In this document: in pieces, positions 1 to 5,019 of the stretch | Numbering within the stretch: the first letter of the stretch is position 1 | Layout of the letters: the number at the start of each line of letters is the position of its first letter | Source of the DNA: Candidatus Woesearchaeota archaeon | GTDB taxonomy: Archaea; Nanobdellota; Nanobdellia; Woesearchaeales; GW2011-AR4 | Assembly: GCA_030631975.1 (NCBI GenBank) | Contig: DAOVKD010000049.1 | Location: forward strand, 1 to 5,817 | Direction: 5' to 3' | Length of the DNA: 5,817 nucleotides | Position numbers and translations under genes: made by a program | Notes under the pieces: generated by a model | The model's input: only the letters and a program-made list of their open reading frames with translations | Databases searched by the model: none | What the model was told of the DNA's origin: nothing

Positions 1-373
1 AGAAGATATAAAAAAAGCCATCAAAAAGATAACCTTTAAGCCTTTCTCTGCCTACCTAGACAAAATCGGAGTTTTTCCAAATGAAAGTCACATAAGAGTT
101 ATATGGGTGGGTTTAAAACCAGAGGGGCCTATATTAGATCTGCAGAAGAATATTGATGAGAATCTAAAAAAATTATTCAAAAAAGAGAAAAACTTCAAAT
201 CACACCTCACATTAGCAAGAGTAAGATATATCAGCAATAAAGAGAAATTTATAGGTAAATTAAAGAAAATAAATATTGAGAATAAAAGAATAGATATAAA
301 CTGCTTTAAATTAATAAAAAGCACCTTAGCCCCGCAAGGTCCTGTTTATGAGGATTTGGAAGTGTTTAAGTAA
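1..373 (+). CDS. thpR: RNA 2',3'-cyclic phosphodiesterase (ThpR/LigT family), 3' part only
   Basis: The reading frame is open from the window edge (first full codon at position 2) to a TAA at 371-373, giving 123 residues of a protein that is usually about 180-190 long; roughly the first third lies outside the window. Family members are 2H phosphoesterases that hydrolyse RNA 2',3'-cyclic phosphates and can reversibly join tRNA halves through a 2'-5' bond. Visible family signs are GVFPN (fragment residues 23-27), RVIWVG (32-37) and the second catalytic HxT motif in HLTLARVR (68-75, H68 and T70). The ending with LAPQGPVYEDLEVF also fits the family. The first HxT motif must lie upstream of the window. 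A GTG at 107 is not the start, because recognisable family sequence continues in frame before it. The assignment is firm at family level; whether ligase activity exists in vivo is unknown. Confidence 0.88.
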   Translation, partial: EDIKKAIKKITFKPFSAYLDKIGVFPNESHIRVIWVGLKPEGPILDLQKNIDENLKKLFKKEKNFKSHLTLARVRYISNKEKFIGKLKKINIENKRIDINCFKLIKSTLAPQGPVYEDLEVFK

Positions 374-396
374 ATTAGTAAGTGCCAAAAGTTATT

Positions 397-714
397 GACA
401 GTTTTAAAATCCATTAATTTTTATTTTTGTCGTTCACAATTATTTGTTAACTCATTATTTGATATTTAACTTTGATAGCATTATTCATTGAAAAATTATT
501 ATTAAAAATAATCGAGCATTTTGCGTCGCTGCTTTGCATTGCCTCATTCCAAAGCCAATCGCCGTTAATGATGATTTTTAATTATTTTTTATTGAGTTTT
601 ATTTTAAAATTGTAAATTAATTTTGCTCTTAATCGAATAATTGTTATTGTAGTTGTTAACTCTATTGTTTTTTTATTATTGATTGTTTATTATTGTTGTT
701 GATTTGAAACTGTC
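397..714. repeat. Imperfect inverted repeat pair bounding most of the gap
   Basis: GACAGTTTTAAAATC at 397-411 matches the reverse complement of GATTTGAAACTGTC at 701-714: eight identical bases, then a one- or two-base difference, then five identical bases. About 289 bases lie between them. The layout resembles the ends of a small non-autonomous mobile element. However, no matching target-site duplication is visible outside the arms, and the inner part of each arm is A/T-rich, so chance is a serious alternative. Confidence 0.25.
501..582. other. G+C-richer island inside a stem: possible small RNA or palindromic repeat
   Basis: Arms at 501-513 and 570-582 pair at 12 of 13 positions (A/T-rich, one mismatch at 510/573). 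They enclose a 56-base segment whose base composition differs clearly from its surroundings. Inside it, GCTTTG (531-536) and CAAAGC (550-555) form a perfect 6-bp stem with a 13-base loop. No RNA family is recognised. A very short frame on the minus strand through it (about 20 codons) has no support. It may be a structured RNA, a dispersed palindromic repeat or a remnant of older sequence. Confidence 0.25.
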
Positions 715-740
715 CTGAAATTAATGCCATGCACAAAACA

Positions 741-748
741 TTTATATT
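741..748 (+). promoter_or_regulatory. TATA-like box for a leaderless transcript of the 773 gene
   Basis: TTTATATT is centred about 28 bases before the ATG at 773. Archaeal TATA boxes sit about 25-27 bases before the transcription start, so transcription would begin at or within a few bases of the start codon. No Shine-Dalgarno sequence lies before that ATG, which agrees with leaderless translation. The box is judged by sequence and spacing only. Confidence 0.5.
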
Positions 749-772
749 AGTTTAATGAAAAAATATTAGTTT

Positions 773-1294
773 ATGAAGAAATGGCTGCATAAAATTGAGT
801 TGATAGTTGACAAAGTAATTCCTTATTGCCTCATCCTGTTACTTTTTGTGATTATAGGCCAGATATTTTTTGGGCATGAGATTGAACCTTATCATGCTTA
901 TGTTTCAATTATTGATGGCGTTATTATTTTTATTTTTGTTTTGGATTTAATTTTTAAATATGTACGAATAAGGAAGTTTCCAAAATTTTTTAGAAAGTAT
1001 TGGTTGGAAATCATTGCTGTTTTTCCGGCTTTTTTAGTGTTAAGGTTAATAGAAGGATTTGTTACCATTGCTAATTTGGGGGGGACAATACAATCATCTA
1101 TTCATGAAGTGCTAGAAATCGAAAAAGAAGGTAAAATATTAGTTAGGGAAATAGAAAGAACAGGCAAAGAAGCTTCCAGGTTAAGGTATTTTTCCAGATT
1201 TATTAGACCAATTGCAAGATTCCCAAGATTCCTTAAGGCATTTAGTTTCTACGAAAAACCTACTGGCGGACATCATCCTTATGAAAGGAGATAA
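773..1294 (+). CDS. Small membrane protein resembling a stand-alone voltage-sensor domain
   Basis: The 173-residue protein has hydrophobic segments at about 14-34, 42-62 and 77-95. These are followed by an amphipathic stretch in which R138, R142, R145, R149, R152 and K155 recur every three or four residues. This order matches S1-S4 of the voltage-sensor domain of ion channels (ion transport family). In S2, D48 and D58 are ten residues apart and F55 lies three before D58, the spacing of the gating-charge transfer centre of Kv channels; E79 in the S3-like segment (YWLEIIAVFP) takes the place of the S3 acid. The protein stops about 18 residues after the S4-like stretch, so no pore helices or selectivity filter exist. 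An unusual polar insert of about 40 residues (96-135) separates S3 from S4. It could be a proton channel-like or sensor protein, a channel subunit, or a relic. The membrane call is firm; the voltage-sensor call is inference from the pattern. A TATA-like box suggests a leaderless, single-gene transcript. Confidence 0.8.
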   Translation: MKKWLHKIELIVDKVIPYCLILLLFVIIGQIFFGHEIEPYHAYVSIIDGVIIFIFVLDLIFKYVRIRKFPKFFRKYWLEIIAVFPAFLVLRLIEGFVTIANLGGTIQSSIHEVLEIEKEGKILVREIERTGKEASRLRYFSRFIRPIARFPRFLKAFSFYEKPTGGHHPYERR

Positions 1295-1407
1295 AAATTA
1301 ATTTAGCGAAAATAAGTTTTTTCTGTCCTACAAAACCAAAAAGAATTAATAGTACTGGATACATTTTCATTTAATAAGATGAAAAATCTTTTAAGAAAAC
1401 ATAAAAC

Positions 1408-1414
1408 AGGTGAT
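1408..1414 (+). promoter_or_regulatory. Strong Shine-Dalgarno site fixing the start at 1420
   Basis: AGGTGAT is fully complementary to the usual archaeal 16S rRNA tail (AUCACCUCC) and lies five bases before the ATG at 1420. It is the clearest ribosome-binding site in the window; the first genes of the other transcription units look leaderless or have weak sites. A weak 5-bp hairpin (1376-1380 with 1386-1390) lies just upstream. Confidence 0.75.
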
Positions 1415-1419
1415 TAAAC

Positions 1420-1824
1420 ATGGGAATATTTGGAAAGAAAGGTCCATCTTCGTTTAAAGAGCGAATACTTCCTATGCTAGGAGGTAAGCGAATATTTAAG
1501 AGGAGGATCCTTCAAATGGTTGGTGATATTGAGGTTACAGAAAAGGCACTAAAGAATCTTCCAGACCGATTGGAAGATGATCAGCGGAAGTTTGTTAAGG
1601 AAATGTGGGTCTTTTATAGCGGCATGTATTCTTTATTTGCAGACTTAAGAATCGCACTTCAGGAATTCTTAAGGATGTATTCTAATTTAGAATCTCAAGA
1701 AGAAATGGAAGATCCTGCTGTTAAGTATGTGCATGATAGTTATAAAGCTAAGATTGAAAAAGAGCTTGGAGCATTAGTTAGGCAACTAAACCTTATTTAC
1801 AATATAGTAGAAAAAAAGGAGTAA
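1420..1824 (+). CDS. Hypothetical helical cytoplasmic protein with an internal ten-residue repeat
   Basis: I do not recognise this 134-residue protein. The start is well supported by the Shine-Dalgarno sequence at 1408-1414. It has no signal peptide or membrane segment. The first 36 residues are basic and contain two near-copies of a motif, FKERILPMLG (12-21) and FKRRILQMVG (26-35), which match at seven of ten positions. The rest (about 37-134) is rich in charged and long aliphatic residues and looks mostly alpha-helical, with an acidic patch at 90-98 and a final helix ending in KKE. The repeated N-terminus might bind nucleic acid, a membrane surface or a partner, but nothing catalytic is visible. 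It stands alone between a 125-base and a 171-base gap, on the same strand as rps2 but separated from it by a terminator-like hairpin, so a shared transcript is not implied. Confidence 0.8.
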   Translation: MGIFGKKGPSSFKERILPMLGGKRIFKRRILQMVGDIEVTEKALKNLPDRLEDDQRKFVKEMWVFYSGMYSLFADLRIALQEFLRMYSNLESQEEMEDPAVKYVHDSYKAKIEKELGALVRQLNLIYNIVEKKE

Positions 1825-1868
1825 ACAACTCCAAAAATTATGTTATGAATATTTGGAGGTCTTTAAGT

Positions 1869-1887
1869 AGGTTTGAGAAACCTTTTT
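1869..1887 (+). terminator. Hairpin plus T-run after the 134-residue protein gene
   Basis: AGGTTT (1869-1874) pairs perfectly with AAACCT (1878-1883) across a three-base loop, and the strand runs straight into a T5 tract (1883-1887). It lies 44 bases past the stop at 1824 and before the rps2 promoter, the expected place for a terminator. Archaeal termination relies mainly on the T-tract, so the hairpin may be secondary. Confidence 0.5.
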
Positions 1888-1906
1888 AAATCCAGCTCTA
1901 TTCTCC

Positions 1907-1916
1907 TTATATATTA
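1907..1916 (+). promoter_or_regulatory. TATA-like box of rps2
   Basis: TTATATATTA is the best TATA-like match in the gap before rps2. It would place the transcription start near 1937-1940 and give a leader of about 55-60 bases that includes the hairpin at 1946-1966 and a weak AAGGT ribosome-binding site at 1984-1988. A T/A-rich stretch at 1883-1890 is an alternative box. The call rests on sequence only. Confidence 0.45.
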
Positions 1917-1945
1917 CCAATTTACTGCATGAGGTAATAAAAACT

Positions 1946-1966
1946 GCAGTTCATATTCTGAACTGT
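1946..1966 (+). promoter_or_regulatory. Leader hairpin upstream of rps2, possible regulatory site
   Basis: CAGTTC (1947-1952) and GAACTG (1960-1965) are perfectly complementary. The stem grows to eight pairs by adding A1953-T1959 inside and a G-U pair (1946/1966) outside, leaving a five-base loop. It lies between the predicted transcription start and the ATG at 1996, about 29 bases before that ATG. As RNA it could be a binding site for S2 itself or another regulator; as DNA it is also a palindrome that could bind a dimeric protein. No known leader family is recognised. Confidence 0.4.
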
Positions 1967-1995
1967 TATTTGATGGAGAATTAAAGGTAATTATC

Positions 1996-2595
1996 ATGAC
2001 AGAAGAAAAATTTTTGGTTCCTACAGATGAATATCTAAAATCAGGAATTCACATAGGCACAAAGTTTAAAACCAGATACATGGAAAAATTCATCTACAAA
2101 ACAAGGCCTGATGGACTATCTATTTTAAACCTTCAAAAGATAGATGAAAGGCTAAACATAGCCGCCAAATTTCTGGCGCAATATAATCCAGAGGATATTT
2201 TAATTGTTGGAAGAAGAGAAAGCGCATGGAAACCAATAAAAATGTTTAGCAGGGTTACTGGAGCAAAAGTTTTTGCAGGAAGATATCCTCCTGGAATTTT
2301 AACAAATCCGAATCTGGATAATTATATTGAAGCCAGGGTTCTGTTGGCTGTTGACTCTGGACCGGATAGAAACGCGGTAATGGATGCAATAAAGATGAAC
2401 ATTCCTGTTGTTGCAATATGCGACACAAATAATCAAACAAACAATATAGACCTTGTGGTTCCAAGCAATAATAAAGGTAAAAAGAGTTTAGGCCTGTTTT
2501 TCTGGATACTTGCAAGGGAATATTTAAGAAATCGCGGAATTTTAAAGAAAGATCAGGAACTTAAGGAAAAAATAGAAGACTTTACAGAAGAGTAA
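1996..2595 (+). CDS. rps2: 30S ribosomal protein S2 (uS2), archaeal type
   Basis: The 199-residue product is a component of the small ribosomal subunit, bound on the solvent side between head and body. Length and sequence match archaeal uS2. Visible family sequence includes HIGT (19-22), MEKFIYKTRPDGL (29-41), DERLNIAAKFLA (50-61), GRYPPGILTNP (95-105), IPVVAICDTNN (136-146) and the C-terminal signature VVPSNNKGKKSLGL (154-167), ending in ILAREYLRNRG (171-181). An acidic tail follows. The ATG at 1996 has a weak AAGGT site (1984-1988) before it, and VPTDEYL close to the N-terminus fits the family start. In many archaea rps2 sits with rpoN, rpoK and eno; here it is a single-gene unit that faces gpsA tail to tail, with 30 bases between the two stops. 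Expression may be controlled through the leader hairpin at 1946-1966. Confidence 0.98.
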   Translation: MTEEKFLVPTDEYLKSGIHIGTKFKTRYMEKFIYKTRPDGLSILNLQKIDERLNIAAKFLAQYNPEDILIVGRRESAWKPIKMFSRVTGAKVFAGRYPPGILTNPNLDNYIEARVLLAVDSGPDRNAVMDAIKMNIPVVAICDTNNQTNNIDLVVPSNNKGKKSLGLFFWILAREYLRNRGILKKDQELKEKIEDFTEE

Positions 2596-2602
2596 TGGCA
2601 TC

Positions 2603-2627
2603 ATTAATTGTTTAGTTCTTAATTTTT
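2603..2627 (+). terminator. Weak terminator-like sequence between convergent rps2 and gpsA
   Basis: ATTAA (2603-2607) and TTAAT (2619-2623) can pair over an 11-base loop, and the second arm runs into a T5 tract (2623-2627). The stem is short and all A/T, so the T-run may be the working part. The 30-base space between the two stops leaves little room, and the T-run overlaps the end of gpsA on the other strand. Confidence 0.25.
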
Positions 2628-3606
2628 ACTCTATTTTCAACAAATCAGATATAGCCTCTTTCAAATCTTTGTTTTTGTACAGCACCCCATAGACTTGTTC
2701 TGTCAGAGGCATGTAGAGATTATTCCTTTTGCTGAATTCATAAACTGCTTTTGTTGTTTCAACTCCTTCTGCAACCATACCTTTCATTTCTTTTCTAATA
2801 TCCTCCATCTTCTTTCCTTCTGCAATCCTTTCTCCGACAAACCTGTTTCTGCTGTGTTTGCTGGTGCATGTTGCCACTAAATCACCTACACCAGCAATGC
2901 CATAGAATGTTGCTCTTTTAGCCCCTAGAAATCTGCCATAAGCGCTCATTTCCATCAGCCCTAGTGTTATGATACTTGCCTTCGCATTATCTCCATAACC
3001 TAAACCGTCGCACACACCTATCGCTAGCGCTGCTATATTCTTTAAAGCGCCGCAAACTTCCACCCCTATTATATCATCATGTGTAAAAACCCTGAAGTAG
3101 CCTGTATGGAATACTTTTTTAATGCCATTAAGACAGTTAATATTATCAGACGCTATAACAGTTGCTGTCGGCATCTTTCTGCTTACTTCCTCAGAATGAT
3201 TAGGTCCTGAAAGAGATACTATTGAGACTTTATCAGGCAGCTCCTCTTTAAGAACTTCTGACATTCTCTTGTATGTTCCTATTTCTATGCCTTTTGCAAC
3301 ATTAACAACAACATCGCAATTAATATGCTTAGCATATTGCTTAGCTACTTCTCTTGTAAATTGCGCCGGCACAGCATTAACCACCAAATCTGCATTTGAT
3401 GCTGCCTTCTCTATAGAACTCCCGACATGAACCTTATTAGGTATTTTAATTCCTGGAAGATATTGTTTATTCTCTCTATCCTTGATTATAGATTCTACAT
3501 TAGACTTCTCCCTTGTCCACAAAATAACATCATAACCGTTTTCGGCTATCAATACAGCCAAAGTTGTCCCCCAGCTTCCTGCCCCGATAATAGATATTTT
3601 TTTCAT
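2626..3606 (-). CDS. gpsA: NAD(P)+-dependent sn-glycerol-3-phosphate dehydrogenase (GpsA)
   Basis: The enzyme reduces dihydroxyacetone phosphate to sn-glycerol-3-phosphate in the cytoplasm, supplying the bacterial/eukaryotic-type lipid backbone. The 326 residues (from MKKISIIG) match the full family length of about 330. They show the nucleotide-binding GAGSWGTTLA near the N-terminus (about 8-17), VNVAKGIE with the conserved lysine (about 105), GPNHSEEV (about 134-141, for the usual GPSxAxEV), ALKNIAALAIGVCDGLGYGDNAKA with the catalytic lysine (about 189), and GVGDLVATCTSKHSRNRFVG (about 239-258). The C-terminus ends with VAEGVETTKAVYEFSKR and MPLTEQVYGVLY. I prefer the ATG at 3606 because family members begin M(K)KI..IGAG; ATGs at 3618 and 3615 would add up to four residues. 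No Shine-Dalgarno is visible. It follows the two acyltransferase genes by about 20 bases and is probably co-transcribed. It is not the archaeal glycerol-1-phosphate dehydrogenase (EgsA), which belongs to another family. Confidence 0.96.
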   Translation of the reverse strand: MKKISIIGAGSWGTTLAVLIAENGYDVILWTREKSNVESIIKDRENKQYLPGIKIPNKVHVGSSIEKAASNADLVVNAVPAQFTREVAKQYAKHINCDVVVNVAKGIEIGTYKRMSEVLKEELPDKVSIVSLSGPNHSEEVSRKMPTATVIASDNINCLNGIKKVFHTGYFRVFTHDDIIGVEVCGALKNIAALAIGVCDGLGYGDNAKASIITLGLMEMSAYGRFLGAKRATFYGIAGVGDLVATCTSKHSRNRFVGERIAEGKKMEDIRKEMKGMVAEGVETTKAVYEFSKRNNLYMPLTEQVYGVLYKNKDLKEAISDLLKIE

Positions 3607-3625
3607 GTTAATCATCATTTGTTGA

Positions 3626-4255
3626 TTAAAAATTATATTTCTGGCCGCATAATCCAGCTATTTGTCTCATTATCTCGTCAGTTATTTTTCTCGATAATCT
3701 TTTTGTTATTTTTTTATTATAATATTTATTAAAATGCATTGGTTTGCCTATATTCATTGCTGCCTTTTTTAATTTTGGAATGTACCTGCCTTTTGGCAGA
3801 ATTTCAAACGTTCCAATTAATCCTACAGGCAGTACTGGAACTCTGGCTGCTAACGCCAGCCTAGCTACCCCTGTTTTTCCTTTTTGCAGTTTTCCTGTTA
3901 AGCTTCTTGTTCCTTCTGGATGAATGCCAATAACTTCTCCATCTTTCAAAAGTTTAATTGCCCATCTTAAAGCTTCAGTTCCTTTTGCTTTTCTATCTAA
4001 GGGAATTGCCCCTGCCCATTTGTGCCATACTGATTTTATTGGATTACTAAAATGCTCCTTTTTTGCTAAAAAATGTATTTTTTTATCAAGATGTATCACA
4101 AAAGTTGTTATTATTAGAAAATGATCCATATAACTTTCATGATTTGCCGCTATTATAAACGGTTCTTTTACAGGAATATTTTCCAAACCATTAGTTTCTT
4201 TAATCCAAAGATTAATTATGGGGGGCAGTATTATTTTAGCTATTGGGTAAACCAT
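3626..4255 (-). CDS. plsC: 1-acyl-sn-glycerol-3-phosphate acyltransferase family protein (PlsC-like), second copy
   Basis: PlsC-type enzymes transfer an acyl group to lysophosphatidic acid, or a related glycerol phosphate, at the inner face of the membrane. All four family motifs are intact in the 209-residue product: NHESYMD (38-44, H39 and D44 of the HX4D catalytic pair), GAIPLDR (82-88), HPEGTRS (112-118) and VPVLPVG (139-145). A short hydrophobic N-terminal stretch (about 1-18) may touch the membrane. Length is normal for a compact PlsC. The ATG at 4255 lies two bases after the upstream acyltransferase stop; a TTG at 4261 that overlaps this stop would add two residues. Translation is therefore probably coupled. 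The C-terminus (GQKYNF) nearly matches that of the upstream copy (GQKYNY), which points to tandem duplication. Family membership is firm; the acyl donor and whether it acts at sn-1 or sn-2 cannot be read from the sequence. Confidence 0.93.
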   Translation of the reverse strand: MVYPIAKIILPPIINLWIKETNGLENIPVKEPFIIAANHESYMDHFLIITTFVIHLDKKIHFLAKKEHFSNPIKSVWHKWAGAIPLDRKAKGTEALRWAIKLLKDGEVIGIHPEGTRSLTGKLQKGKTGVARLALAARVPVLPVGLIGTFEILPKGRYIPKLKKAAMNIGKPMHFNKYYNKKITKRLSRKITDEIMRQIAGLCGQKYNF

Positions 4256-4257
4256 TT

Positions 4258-4941
4258 TCAATAATTATATTTCTGGCCTATTAGTTTTGCTATATTTTTC
4301 ATTATTAAAGTTGTAACCTTTCTTAGAGTTTTATAATCTTTTTCCTTTCCATAATATTCATCAAAATGCATGGGATTTCCAAAAGTTACTTCTAACCTTT
4401 TGAATCTAGGAAATATGGCTCCTTTAGGCATTACTTGGCAGGATCCTTTAATTCCTAAAGGGATTACTGGAACTTTTGACACCAGAGCAATCCTAGCCAC
4501 TCCAGTTTTAGCTTTTTTTATCAAACCATCATTACTCCTTCCGCCCTCTGGAAAAATAGTAAAAAGTTCTCCATTTTTTAGAGAATTGATAGCTTTTTTA
4601 AATGCTCTTTCATTCATATGTTTCTTTTTCACATCATTTGACATTGATTTGTCTGTATCCACTGCTATCATTGCAAGACCTTTGAATATTTTTGTTAAGA
4701 AAGCATTTTTAAAATAACTTGAATTGACAAAAGTATTTGCTCTCTTTTTTGTGTAATTGATAACAAAAGATGTTATAATAAAATCATCAATATAACTTGC
4801 ATGATTCGCTGCAACAATAAATGGTTTATCTTTTGGAATATTGTGTATTCCATTAATTTTACGGATATACGGTCTTATAACAACGTTTAATAGTCTTGAT
4901 GTTAAACTGTAATACCATTTTAGTTTATTTTGTTGGTTCAT
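4258..4941 (-). CDS. PlsC-like acyltransferase family protein, first copy, with altered motifs
   Basis: This 227-residue protein is a paralogue of the next gene and belongs to the same lysophospholipid acyltransferase family. The catalytic pair is present in NHASYID (46-52, H47 and D52), and VPVIPLG (157-163) keeps motif IV. Two motifs differ: motif II reads GLAMIAVDTD (88-97), with T96 where the family has arginine after aspartate, and motif III reads FPEGGRS (130-136), with G134 in place of the usual threonine. Compared with its neighbour it also carries a lysine-rich insert after motif II (about 98-112) and a longer N-terminus. These changes touch the glycerol-phosphate binding region, so its acceptor may differ from lysophosphatidic acid. 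The ATG at 4941 has a TATA-like box about 24 bases before it and no Shine-Dalgarno, which fits a leaderless first gene of the operon. Family assignment is firm; substrate is open. Confidence 0.91.
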   Translation of the reverse strand: MNQQNKLKWYYSLTSRLLNVVIRPYIRKINGIHNIPKDKPFIVAANHASYIDDFIITSFVINYTKKRANTFVNSSYFKNAFLTKIFKGLAMIAVDTDKSMSNDVKKKHMNERAFKKAINSLKNGELFTIFPEGGRSNDGLIKKAKTGVARIALVSKVPVIPLGIKGSCQVMPKGAIFPRFKRLEVTFGNPMHFDEYYGKEKDYKTLRKVTTLIMKNIAKLIGQKYNY

Positions 4942-4961
4942 ATTGATTTTAATTTAATCTT

Positions 4962-4969
4962 TTTATAAA
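4962..4969 (-). promoter_or_regulatory. TATA-like box of the acyltransferase-gpsA operon
   Basis: On the minus strand TTTATAAA is centred about 24 bases before the ATG at 4941, the spacing expected for a leaderless archaeal transcript. No other good TATA-like match lies closer. It would drive the three downstream genes as one unit. Confidence 0.55.
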
Positions 4970-5019
4970 TAAACTCATAAGTATAGGTAAGTTAACAACC
5001 GTCATTTTAAAAATTTATT

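Larger units (their letters stand above)
374..772. other. 399-bp AT-rich gap between thpR and the membrane-protein gene
   Basis: No convincing coding frame is seen on either strand. The gap is very rich in A and T except for a small island around 514-570 that holds most of its G and C. It contains a hairpin-bearing island (501-582), a loosely matching pair of inverted repeats (397-411 and 701-714), a perfect 10-bp direct repeat TTGTTAACTC (444-453 and 653-662), and a TATA-like box just before the next gene. Oligo-T runs on the plus strand after thpR (418-428) could end its transcript. The length is large for a compact genome, so an RNA gene or a decayed insertion is possible, but neither is shown. 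Confidence 0.5.

Noticed and set aside
107..373. Possible complete small gene starting at GTG 107
   Set aside because: The frame is open back to the window edge and the upstream residues (GVFPN, RVIWVG) belong to the ThpR family, so this is an internal codon of a truncated gene.
509..575. Short minus-strand frame of about 20 codons through the G+C-richer island
   Set aside because: Too short, no ribosome-binding site or promoter at a suitable distance, and no recognisable protein.
3427..4717. Plus-strand open frames over gpsA and the acyltransferases
   Set aside because: They are antisense shadows of well-supported minus-strand genes, with no promoter or ribosome-binding site.
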